The position numbers and the translations under genes were made by a program. Positions 1 to 6,517 of a DNA stretch of 8,078 nucleotides are shown one piece after another. How positions within the stretch are numbered: position 1 is the stretch's first letter; every line of letters starts with the position of its first letter. The stretch spans positions 1 to 8,078 of the forward strand of contig JACQAJ010000036.1 in NCBI GenBank assembly GCA_016195045.1, in the 5' to 3' direction. Source of the DNA: Candidatus Azambacteria bacterium (GTDB taxonomy: Bacteria > Patescibacteriota > Minisyncoccia > GWC2-36-17 > JACQAJ01). Below the pieces are notes generated by a model. The model was not told where the DNA came from. It did not search any database and was given only the letters and a program-made list of their open reading frames with translations.

Positions 1-1369
1 CGCCTTTGCTAATTTAGAAGGTAATCTTTCAGATAAGGGCAAAGATGTTGGTTCACACTATTCTTTCCGAATGGAACCAAAGGCCTTAGATGCTATAGTC
101 GAGATCGGTATAGATGCTCTCTCGATTGCCAATAATCACGCTGGGGACTGGGGTCGAGAGGCTTTTATCGATACCATTAAAAGGCTAGAAGATAAAAATA
201 TTATTCCCATCGGTGGAAACATCAATAAAGAACTAGCGGAAAAACCCAAAATCATCAAAAAAAATGGAATAAAAATTGGTTTTCTCGGCTTTACCGATGT
301 CGGTCCCAACTGGCTACAAGCCTAAGAAAATCAAGCCGGAATTCTCTTGGCTTCTGATCCTGAATTTGAAAATATCATTGCCAAAGCTAAAAAAGAAACT
401 GATTTCCTGATCACTTCTTTCCATTGGGGTGAGGAATACCAAAAAGCAACTCAACGACAAAAAAATCTGGCCCATCAAGCGATTGAGGCTGGCGCCAATA
501 TTGTCGTTGGTCATCATCCCCACGTAGTTCAAGAAACGGAAAATTACCAAGACGGATTGATTATTTACAGCTTAGGCAATCTCGTTTTTGATCAATACTT
601 TTCGGAAGCCACGATGCAAGGACTAGTCATCAAAATTATTTTAGAAAGCAATAAAATTTCTAAAATCGATAAAAAATTAATAAAACTAGCCAGAAACTAT
701 CAACCCATTGAATTAGTTGACTATTCCCCCGATGTTCTGTCACTCAAAGCCAATCCTAATCGAGACAAGGCTCCCGGTAGTACCAGTGATTGCCCTAAAC
801 CAAAACCAGATACAGAAATGAAGGATCTATGGCAGTTCAATGTTAACCAAGAAAATTCCTTGGAAGATTATGTCCCGGAAAATTTGGTTTCACTTTCCAA
901 AAATATTACTAATGGACTCCCATTCTGTCTCGAGTCAAAGGCCAGCCAAGCCCTCCGCCAAATGTTAAAATCAGCTCAAAGTGACAACTTAATTTTAGCG
1001 GTCACCTCCGCCTACCGATCTTTTGAAACTCAAGAAAATCTTTTTAATAGCGGTGAAAATAAAAATGATGGCGAATATCCTTTAATTGCTCAATCTAAAC
1101 ACTCTGAACATCAACTGGGCACCGTGGTCGATCTAAGCGGTCAATCAATTAATTATCAGAAAACTCGCTTTGAATTTGAAAATTCCCCAGAATATACTTG
1201 GCTAAAAAATAATGCCGATCGATTTGGTTTTATCCAAAGTTACCCAAAAGATAAAGAAGCTATTACTGGCTACCAGGCCGAGCCGTGGCACTGGCGCTAC
1301 ATCGGTATCGAAATCGCTCAAAAAATAAAAGAATCTGGACAAACTCTAGGAGAATTTTTAGGGAAATAA
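1..1369 (+). pseudogene. CapA-family metallophosphatase fused to VanY-type D,D-carboxypeptidase, 5' end outside window, in-frame stop
   Basis: The frame is open from base 2, so the gene starts upstream of the window. The first part has CapA/PGA_cap (poly-gamma-glutamate capsule synthesis, metallophosphatase fold) features: FANLEG near the start, IANNHAGDWG, SFHWGEEY, GHHPHV and YSLGNLVFD. After a low-complexity linker (about 760-830) the last 170 residues match VanY/peptidase M15: TSAYRSFETQ, the zinc motif SEHQLGTVVD (about 1103-1132) and EPWHWRY (about 1280-1300), which supplies the catalytic Glu and a His ligand. The protein probably acts on peptidoglycan or surface polymer outside the membrane; any signal peptide lies off-window. 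An in-frame TAA at 323-325 cuts the CapA domain, but the conserved sequence continues in the same frame directly after it. The next start candidate is only a TTG at 347 with no ribosome site, inside the domain. So this is one gene with a nonsense codon, or a sequencing error. Domain identification is confident; the state of the gene is not. Confidence 0.85.
323..325 (+). other. In-frame TAA inside the CapA domain
   Basis: The frame reads GPNWLQA, then TAA, then ENQAGILLASDPEF. Both sides are typical CapA-family sequence with no gap, so a single codon separates the halves. Known code changes in Patescibacteria-related lineages reassign UGA, not UAA, so recoding is unlikely. A point mutation or base-call error is the simplest reading. 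Confidence 0.75.
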
Positions 1370-1382
1370 AAATTTAAATTAC

Positions 1383-1544
1383 TAGACTTATCCCTTAATA
1401 ATTTTCAAAGTCAGTTTGATGTTGTTTGAGCCTGCGATAACCGCAGAACGAGGAAGAATATTGTATATATTGTGACGAGTTCTAAGGTTATCGCAGTGCC
1501 AAAGAACGACAAACTGGCCGAAAACTTATTAAGGGATAAGTCTA
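1383..1544. repeat. 162-bp imperfect palindrome, intergenic
   Basis: The outer arms are a perfect 19-bp inverted repeat (1383-1401 TAGACTTATCCCTTAATAA and its complement ending at 1544). Inside, the arms stay alignable with mismatches and small bulges, for example CTGCGATAACC on the left matches its complement on the right. The centre is AATAT-TGTAT-ATATT near 1457-1471, followed by GTGACGAG. It starts 13 bp after the capA-vanY stop, between convergent genes. The transcript would fold into one very long hairpin, so it could also protect or end mRNAs. Its architecture matches the palindromes inside purD and dusB. Confidence 0.85.
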
Positions 1545-1566
1545 ATGAATACTTTATAAAATTAAA

Positions 1567-1597
1567 GAGGCGGTGCTTATTAAGCTAAAACCGCCTC
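1567..1597 (-). terminator. Terminator hairpin at the convergent junction
   Basis: The stem GAGGCGGT (1567-1574) pairs with ACCGCCTC (1590-1597). A second small stem GCTTA/TAAGC lies inside the loop. Read on the - strand, the stem is followed by TTTAATTTT, the usual terminator form, 13 nt past the stop of the small gene at 1611. The + strand side lacks a T run, so action on capA-vanY is less certain. Confidence 0.65.
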
Positions 1598-1610
1598 ACA
1601 TGACTCTCAG

Positions 1611-1964
1611 TTAATGCAATTTTCCGTAATTTCTTAAAAAATCTCGGAGGTTAATTAATGGCTCAGGAAAAGACATTATCCGATTTTTTATATCGATGGT
1701 CTCATTGATACAGACATCGATTCTCCGAATAATATACCTCTGATTCTCTATGTCTTCAGGTAAACCATTATTTTCATATAGAGCTAATAGCACAACTTCT
1801 ACTTGACCCCTGAAAATCATTATCTTACTAATATGACTATTAAAATCCCGAATAACTGAATCATTATTCGAAGTTGGTTGACTGGTGGTCTTTAATAAGA
1901 GCCTGAAAAATCTTTTTTTTAGACCACATACATTAGCTGGCTCCCCACAACTGCATTTATTCAT
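1611..1964 (-). CDS. Hypothetical protein, 117 aa, Cys-rich N-terminus
   Basis: I do not recognise this family. The protein begins MNKCSCGEPANVCG, with three Cys in the first 13 residues, which could bind a metal or be a short zinc-ribbon-like start, though no second Cys pair follows. The rest is a mix of hydrophobic and charged residues without a clear membrane segment and looks mostly helical. It is the only gene here with a strong Shine-Dalgarno sequence: AAAGGAG and GAGG lie 5-14 nt upstream of the ATG at 1964. A promoter-like pair lies further upstream (2019-2046) and a terminator hairpin follows at 1567-1597, so it looks like an independent single-gene unit. Both signals and the ORF length argue that it is real. 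The strong ribosome site, unlike its neighbours, may mean a different origin or high expression. Confidence 0.65.
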   Translation of the reverse strand: MNKCSCGEPANVCGLKKRFFRLLLKTTSQPTSNNDSVIRDFNSHISKIMIFRGQVEVVLLALYENNGLPEDIENQRYIIRRIDVCINETIDIKNRIMSFPEPLINLRDFLRNYGKLH

Positions 1965-1977
1965 CTTCCTCTCCTTT
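1965..1977 (-). promoter_or_regulatory. Strong Shine-Dalgarno site for the 117-aa gene
   Basis: On the - strand AAGGAGAGGAAG sits directly before the ATG at 1964, giving AGGAG at about 7-11 nt spacing. The other genes in the window have no comparable purine-rich site at their starts. Confidence 0.65.
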
Positions 1978-2018
1978 CATTGGATGATTTAAATAATAAT
2001 ATTTTAAAATTAATTTGA

Positions 2019-2046
2019 AGTTTATTGATTTTATATATTTTGTCAA
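2019..2046 (-). promoter_or_regulatory. Candidate sigma70 promoter for the 117-aa gene
   Basis: A perfect TTGACA (- strand, 2041-2046) is followed after 16 nt by TAAACT (2019-2024), 4 of 6 to the -10 consensus. The -35 box lies in a short inverted repeat, TTTTGTC-N6-GACAAAA at 2038-2057, which might be an operator. It is about 55 nt upstream of the start codon. The weak -10 in AT-rich DNA limits confidence. Confidence 0.45.
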
Positions 2047-2114
2047 TACCGACAAAAAAAGTTTAGAAATCCAAAGTTGAATTCACTAGCTGGCGGATTC
2101 AATTTCGCAAGATT

Positions 2115-2158
2115 AAAATTCAAAATTTATAATTTAAAATTTATAATTTATAATTTCC
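2115..2158. repeat. Degenerate 7-bp-period AT repeat at the purD 3' end
   Basis: The stretch consists of variants of ATAATTT, partly in 7-bp register. It overlaps the last codons of purD (GNYKL and the TAA stop at 2141-2143), so the C-terminal tail of PurD comes from the repeat. It belongs to the same loose class as the period-7 repeats in and before tsaD. Confidence 0.6.
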
Positions 2159-3580
2159 AATATCCCTTCTAAAATACTTTCCCTCAAATGAAATAAGATC
2201 AGCGGCTTGGTAAGCGCGTCTCAAGGCTTGTTCTTTGGTATCTCCATAGGCGGAAATACTCAAGACTCGCCCGCCATTGGTAAAATAATCATCCCCTACT
2301 TTCTTGGTGCCGGAGTGAAAGATGACCACACCGGGAATTTCTTCAGCTTTTTCTATATTGGTTATTATTTTCCCTTTTTCATATTTTTCGGGATAACCTT
2401 GAGATACCAGAACAACGGTAACCACAACTCCTGACTTCCATTTTATTTCTAATTGATCTAATTTCTGTTCCAACGAAGCCTCGATAATATCTAACAAATC
2501 AGTTTCTAACAGCCGCAGATAACTCTGGGTTTCGGGATCACCTAGTCGAGCATTAAATTCTAATATTTTGGGACCATCCTTAGTGAGAATGATGCCAGGA
2601 TAAAGTACCCCCACAAAAGGAGTCCCCCGTCTTCGTAGCTCAGCTAATAAAGGAATAATAACTTTGTTTTCTATAAAATTTAGGTATTGAATAATATCGG
2701 ACTGGTCCTCTTGAATACAGTTCAAGGCGGAACCAAACCCCGAGTGAGACACATTCATAGGACTTACAAATCTGGATGCAGAACAAGGAAAAAGCGAGTC
2801 TGGCGACGAACGGTACTCGTAGTACGGTGAGGAGGAAGACTCACTTTTGACGAAGTTATGCGCCAGATTTGTAAGTCCTACAGGCGCAATACTGCCCATC
2901 CCACCAGTATTAAGCCCAATATTCCCTTCACCTATCTTTTTATAATCTTGACTAATTGGAAATAAACTGTAATTAAGACCATCGGAAAATAAATGGCAAC
3001 TTACTTCTGGGCCTTCTAAAAATTTTTCTATGACCACTTCCGGCGAATCAAAAACTTTCTTTACCATAATCCGTTTCAATGCCTGTTCGGCTTCTAGAAA
3101 GGTCTGACAAATCATAACTCCCTTACCTAAAGCTAGACCGCTGGCTTTAACTACTAATGGATATGATTCTTGCTGTGCATAGGCCAAAGCTTGTTTGTAG
3201 TTTTGAAATGTCTGATAACTGGCGGTGGGAATATTAATCATGGTCATTATTTCTTTAGCAAAGGCCTTAGAACTTTCAATTCGAGCCGCCGCTTGGGTAG
3301 GGCCCCAAGCCCTGATCCCCTCTTTTAAAAAGGCATCAATCAATCCTCCGGCTAAAGGACCGTCAGAAGCCACCACGACTAAATCTACTTTTCTTTCTTT
3401 ACCGAATTTAACTACTGCTTCGATATCCAGAGGATCAAGATCAATGTTCTCACCGTAGGCCATTGTCCCACCATTACCAGGCAAAATGAAAAGCGAATCA
3501 CAATTAGACGATGATTTTAATTTCCAAGCTAAAGCACACTCCCGTCCCCCACCCCCAATTAAAAGAATAGTTTTACTCAT
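2141..3580 (-). CDS. purD: Phosphoribosylamine-glycine ligase (GARS) with a 41-residue palindromic insert
   Basis: PurD makes glycinamide ribonucleotide from phosphoribosylamine, glycine and ATP, step 2 of purine synthesis, in the cytoplasm. The family signatures run in order: N-terminal GGGGREC (residues 10-16), SSKAFAKEIM (103-112), the ATP-grasp lid PLVVKASGLALGKGV (141-155), EKFLEGPEVS (185-194), GLNTGGMGS (222-230) and ILEFNARLGDPETQ (339-352). The usual REH of the first motif is REC here. At 479 aa it is longer than the usual 420-430. Most of the excess is residues 234-274, encoded by a 123-bp palindrome placed after the conserved GGMGSIAP. Because it is exactly 41 codons the frame survives, and it enters a variable region past the NTGGMG loop, so the enzyme could still fold. 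The tail (GNYKL) comes from a 7-bp repeat. There is no clear Shine-Dalgarno; an extended -10 lies 27 nt upstream. The neighbour purF (step 1) supplies its substrate but is damaged. Confidence 0.95.
   Translation of the reverse strand: MSKTILLIGGGGRECALAWKLKSSSNCDSLFILPGNGGTMAYGENIDLDPLDIEAVVKFGKERKVDLVVVASDGPLAGGLIDAFLKEGIRAWGPTQAAARIESSKAFAKEIMTMINIPTASYQTFQNYKQALAYAQQESYPLVVKASGLALGKGVMICQTFLEAEQALKRIMVKKVFDSPEVVIEKFLEGPEVSCHLFSDGLNYSLFPISQDYKKIGEGNIGLNTGGMGSIAPVGLTNLAHNFVKSESSSSPYYEYRSSPDSLFPCSASRFVSPMNVSHSGFGSALNCIQEDQSDIIQYLNFIENKVIIPLLAELRRRGTPFVGVLYPGIILTKDGPKILEFNARLGDPETQSYLRLLETDLLDIIEASLEQKLDQLEIKWKSGVVVTVVLVSQGYPEKYEKGKIITNIEKAEEIPGVVIFHSGTKKVGDDYFTNGGRVLSISAYGDTKEQALRRAYQAADLISFEGKYFRRDIGNYKL
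2758..2880. repeat. 123-bp palindrome inserted in-frame in purD
   Basis: Perfect 18-bp outer arms (2758-2775 TAGGACTTACAAATCTGG; complement 2863-2880) flank 42-nt inner arms that align base for base without gaps but with many mismatches, around a 3-nt centre (CGT). The central hairpin is CGGTACT-CGT-AGTACGG followed by GTGAGGAGG. The total is 60+3+60 = 123 bp, or 41 codons. Removing it restores a normal-looking PurD sequence (SIAP joined to MNVS), so it reads as a mobile insertion. Confidence 0.9.
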
Positions 3581-3606
3581 AGATTTAAATTACTAATTCC
3601 CAATAA

Positions 3607-3615
3607 ATTCTACCA
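3607..3615 (-). promoter_or_regulatory. Candidate extended -10 promoter for purD
   Basis: On the - strand TGGTAGAAT gives a TGn extension plus TAGAAT (5 of 6 to TATAAT). The -10 box ends 26 nt before the purD ATG. No good -35 box is present, but the A-rich 12-bp tandem repeats lie immediately upstream and could help recruit polymerase. Confidence 0.4.
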
Positions 3616-3628
3616 CGATTTTATTAAA

Positions 3629-3664
3629 TTAGTTTTTTATTTAGTTTTTTATTTAGTTTTTTAT
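3629..3664. repeat. Three tandem 12-bp repeats
   Basis: Three exact copies of TTAGTTTTTTAT (3629-3640, 3641-3652, 3653-3664). On the - strand they read as A-tracts spaced by 12 bp just upstream of the purD promoter candidate. They could bend DNA or act as an UP-like element, or simply be a slippage-prone microsatellite. Confidence 0.9.
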
Positions 3665-3701
3665 TTAATACTGAATCTAATACTATTACCCATAATTTTA
3701 A

Positions 3702-3741
3702 TTGTCACCTTTTTCAGACGGCCGTCTGAAAAAGGTGACAA
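3702..3741. repeat. Perfect 40-bp palindrome in the purF-purD gap
   Basis: Two 20-bp halves are exact reverse complements with no loop, centred between 3721 and 3722 (core CAGACGGCCGTCTG, arms ending GTCACC/GGTGAC). It lies 113 bp past the end of purF and 121 bp before purD. Neither strand has a T run right after it, so it is not a textbook terminator, though such a strong hairpin could still pause polymerase, protect mRNA ends or bind a dimeric protein. The centre contains GCCGTCTGAA on both strands, identical to the core of the Neisseria DNA uptake sequence; this may be chance. Confidence 0.9.
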
Positions 3742-3853
3742 AAAAATTGAAATCTTATTTTTAATATGGCCACGATAATGTCTCACTTCATTCGTCATGA
3801 TCGGAATAAATGTTTGCCTTCACATTTTCCTTGGAAAAAATCTGGACAAATTT

Positions 3854-4980
3854 TTAACAATGGGCGTCGAGAACTTGGCAATGAGGCCGATCAGGTCGAC
3901 TGTAACTGACATCGGCTAACCGTTCACCGAGATCAATAGGATATTCTCCATTAAAACAAGACAGACAAAGATCTTCTCGAGGAAGACCGATCGCCCGAAC
4001 CAAACCATCTAAAGATAAATAATGAAGAGCCGTCGCCCCAAGATATTCCTAAGAGCTAAATGAAAAGGAATATTTCTGGCGGCCGCGTAACCCATAGCCG
4101 CCGGAATCGAAGTTTCCGGTACTGGCACAACAATATCAACTGGCAAAGTATGCTCCTTGGCTAATTCAACGCCAGCATCATACCGAGTTTGATAAACCGA
4201 ACGACCGAGAATTGTACTATCATGACGAGCAAAATAAACAAACTCAAAAACATCGATTTTTTGATTGGGTTTGGCAAACATCTCACTTCTTAGTCCATCT
4301 TGATCAATCGTCACAATTTCACCAGGAATGACATCCCGAAAAAAAGTCGCGCCCACTGTTTGAAGCGCACAAGTTTCCGAAGCCACAATATAACCCCCGT
4401 TCGGCAAGATTCCTATTGACAATGGACGAATACCACAGGGATCACGAAAAGCTACCAAGGAATTATCGCCAATCGCGACAGCCGAATAAGAACCATGGAA
4501 CAGCGGCAGAGCACTTTTGACCGCCTTTGATAATGACTCCCCTTTTTCTCGATAGATCGTTATCGCCAGCGCCATCAGTTCCGAATCAGAACAGTCTGAA
4601 ATATCTTTACCATAAAAAGAAATAAAAGATTCTAATACCGTGAGATCTGGTAAATTACCGTTATGAGCTAAAGCAAGAGAGTCTTTAATGACTACTGGTT
4701 GAGCGTGCATACTATCACCGCCTTTCGAAGTAGAATAACGATTATGTCCAATCGCGACCGTCCCTTTTAAATTCTGAATAATTTCTTCAGTATAAACCTG
4801 ACTGACTAATCCCGAGGCTTTATGGAGGCCAATTCCTTGATCAGTCAAAACTGCAATCCCGCTACTCTCTTGACCCCGATGCTGTTGCGCAAAAAGAGCA
4901 AAATAGGCTGTCCGAGCCACATCATCACTTTTATCCCAAACTCCAACCACGGCACATTTTTCCTGCAAATGATCATCCAT
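3854..4980 (-). pseudogene. purF: Amidophosphoribosyltransferase with an internal deletion removing the PRPP-binding region
   Basis: PurF makes phosphoribosylamine from PRPP and glutamine, step 1 of purine synthesis. The glutaminase half is complete: Cys9 (MDDHLQEKC, exposed after propeptide removal), QQHRGQESSG (32-41), IGHNRYST (77-84), AHNGNLPD (105-112), FRDPCGIRPL (168-177). The transferase half begins normally (FVYFARHDS, VVPVPETS, RNIPFHLALRN ending near residue 312). The frame then jumps at about 4046-4051. In the -1 frame 64 more codons, up to the TAA at 3854-3856, give the PurF C-terminus: EYLGATALHYLSLDGLV, GLPREDLCLSCFNGEYP. About 100 residues normally lie between, including the PRPP loop (VDDSIVRGTT-like). 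As it stands the ORF stops at 4009 (323 aa) and cannot bind PRPP. It lies 22 nt after the toxin gene and has no clear Shine-Dalgarno. Either a true deletion or an assembly collapse; identity is certain, state is not. Confidence 0.9.
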
Positions 4981-5002
4981 AGAAATAAATTATAGAGTAG
5001 AA

Positions 5003-5254
5003 TTATTTATACACCTTATCACGAAGTTCAATATTTAAAATAAAAAGTTCTTGATCTCTGGCGTCAAAAGTCAAACGATATTTGCCTATTCTAAAACGAA
5101 ATTCACCTTCTCGATAATCTGTTAAATGTTCGGCGAATTTTAATGGATTTTCCTGAATCGCATAAAAACGCATCTTCGAAATAATGCGCTTTTGAATAGA
5201 AAATTCTAAACTTTCTAACTGTTTCGCTGCTTTATTAGTATAAGAAAATTTCAT
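5003..5254 (-). CDS. RelE/ParE-family toxin
   Basis: The 83-aa protein has the RelE/ParE layout. It starts with a short strand (MKFSYTNKAAKQLESL), continues with a basic helix pair (QKRIISKMRFYA), then the typical strand block FRFRIGKYRLTFDARDQELFILNIELRDKVYK. Conserved basic and aromatic residues (R53, R55, Y59, R60, R78) are where RelE-type toxins hold their active site. Members cut mRNA on the ribosome (RelE) or poison gyrase (ParE); the sequence alone does not say which. The ATG overlaps the stop of the upstream antitoxin by one base (TGATG), showing translational coupling. It ends 22 nt before purF, so the pair may drive purF transcription. The family call is firm; the subfamily is not resolved. 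Confidence 0.85.
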   Translation of the reverse strand: MKFSYTNKAAKQLESLEFSIQKRIISKMRFYAIQENPLKFAEHLTDYREGEFRFRIGKYRLTFDARDQELFILNIELRDKVYK

Positions 5255-5448
5255 CAGAATCCAAGTTTTTTAAAGAGTTTTTCTTGGGAAATTATTTTTT
5301 TCTGTTTTACTTCCATTCTCGCCTCTTCAATATCTTTCAGTTGTCTAAAATAGCAAAAAAATTCCTCGAAAGAATCAGCGAGTTTTTTAAGATAGACATA
5401 TTCACTTTTGGGAATTATAACTTGGTCCCGAGTTGCGATTTTTTCCAT
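5254..5448 (-). CDS. Antitoxin partner of the RelE/ParE-like toxin
   Basis: A 64-aa protein encoded directly upstream of the toxin and overlapping it by one base. The start, MEKIATRDQVIIPKSEYVYLKKLA, has the strand-then-helix look of small antitoxins that bind DNA as dimers. The C-terminal half is charged and helical (ARMEVKQKKIISQEKLFKKLGF) and probably wraps the toxin. Function is inferred mainly from position and size, as antitoxin sequences are poorly conserved. A promoter with a consensus -10 box lies only 6 nt before the ATG, so the message would be leaderless or nearly so. Such antitoxins usually repress their own promoter, which fits that arrangement. No Shine-Dalgarno is present. Confidence 0.75.
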   Translation of the reverse strand: MEKIATRDQVIIPKSEYVYLKKLADSFEEFFCYFRQLKDIEEARMEVKQKKIISQEKLFKKLGF

Positions 5449-5454
5449 AGACTC

Positions 5455-5483
5455 ATTATAAATCTAAGCGAAATTTAAATCAA
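5455..5483 (-). promoter_or_regulatory. Promoter of the toxin-antitoxin pair, apparently leaderless
   Basis: On the - strand TTGATT (5478-5483) is followed by a 17-bp spacer and a perfect TATAAT (5455-5460). The -10 box ends 6 nt before the ATG at 5448, so transcription would start at or about the A of the start codon. Confidence 0.65.
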
Positions 5484-5886
5484 ATACAAAAATCTAATTT
5501 TAATCTTCTGAAGTTGAACGTCTTTTCATATTTCGACTTCCCGGAATTGATTTACTACACCTTACTCTCATCAATCCTCAAATTAGGTAAAGCTTTAACT
5601 TCGTGCCAATCAATGGTCTTCTTTTTTAGATAATTAAAATAGCCAGCCATAGCAATCATTAAAGCATTGTCAGTGATTACTCCTTTAGGCGCAAAATAAA
5701 CTTTAATTTTAGGTAATTCTTTTTTAACTGCTTTTAGTAATTCTTGGTTAATTTTTTTATTGGCGGCCACACCACCGCCAACCATGAGACTTTTTATTTT
5801 AATATCAGACTGTTTAACCGCCTTGATAGTTTTAAAAACTAAAACATCGACAACTGCTTGTTGAAAAGAGGCGGCGATATTACGTT

Positions 5887-5914
5887 TAGTTGGTAGTTGG
5901 TAGTTGGTAGTTGG
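5887..5914. repeat. Four tandem copies of a 7-bp repeat inside tsaD
   Basis: Four exact copies of TAGTTGG, with a partial fifth (TAGA). On the coding strand they give the peptide LPTTNYQLPT in a variable loop between SVLYTLK and RNIAASFQQAV. Seven is not a multiple of three, so copy-number change would shift the frame unless three units change together. Confidence 0.9.
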
Positions 5915-6463
5915 TAGATTTTTTAAAGTATATAAGACCGATGTTTTCAATCCCGAAAAACTGAAATCGCAATTTTTTTGTTTGATCATTGGTCGGGGAA
6001 AATCAAAAAATTTAGAATCCCCTGCTTCCGCTAATTTTTCAATAATCGGACCACCAGGATACGGCAATCCTAAAAATTTAGCGATCTTATCATAGGCTTC
6101 ACCAACAGCATCATCTCTCGTTTCTCCAACAATTTTAAATTCATGGTCTTTGTTAACCAAGATCAGTTGAGTATGACCGCCAGAAATCAAAAGAGCCATC
6201 GCCGGAAAAGGATTAAATGAAGATTTTTGATTTAACCAATTACCGTAAATATGCCCCTTTAAATGATTGACGGGAACCAAGGGTAAATCAAATAACACAG
6301 AAAGAGCCCGAGCAAAGTTAACCCCCACCCACAAAGCCGGCGCCAGTCCTGGCCCAACAGTAAAAGCCAGACAATCAAATTTTGGAAACCGATATTTTTT
6401 TAGAAATTTAATTAGATCTTGAACTAAATCTGGTTCATGAGAAAAAATCGAAGTGAGAATCTC

Positions 6464-6517
6464 TAATTTAGAATTTAAAATTTCATTAGAAATTAAGAAT
6501 TGGAAATTAGAAATTTT
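6464..6517. repeat. Degenerate 7-bp-period repeat at the tsaD frameshift
   Basis: On the coding strand AATTTCT, AATTTCC, AATTCTT and AATTTCT follow one another, then looser copies. They encode KISNFQFLISNEILNSKLEI, which has no counterpart in the usual TsaD between KNLVP and the VGPGL block. The frameshift lies at its upstream edge. Confidence 0.7.

Larger units (their letters stand above)
3581..3853. other. purF-purD intergenic region
   Basis: This 273-bp gap has no credible gene. From the purD side it holds the purD promoter candidate, three 12-bp tandem repeats and the 40-bp palindrome. Right after the purF stop, a weak AT stem (about 3835-3856) followed by T residues on the - strand could be a poor terminator. 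The gap suggests purD has its own promoter instead of relying only on purF transcription. Confidence 0.55.

Noticed and set aside
323..325. Stop-codon recoding in capA-vanY
   Set aside because: The codon is TAA; known reassignments in related lineages concern TGA, and the other genes here use TAA normally as their stop.
2207..2434. + strand ORFs opposite purD and the other large genes (also 3225-3458, 5284-5478, 5904-6095, 7304-7552)
   Set aside because: They are shadows of conserved - strand genes, with no ribosome sites or family features.
3702..3741. Classic rho-independent terminator after purF
   Set aside because: Neither strand has a T run directly after the palindrome, and it lies over 110 bp past the gene end.
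3766..3909. Possible 47-aa + strand ORF starting at 3766
   Set aside because: It overlaps the conserved PurF C-terminus on the other strand, has no ribosome site, and shows no recognisable features.
5508..5545. Terminator after tsaD
   Set aside because: Only a short GAAGT/ACTTC pairing with a large loop and no T run is visible, too weak to report.
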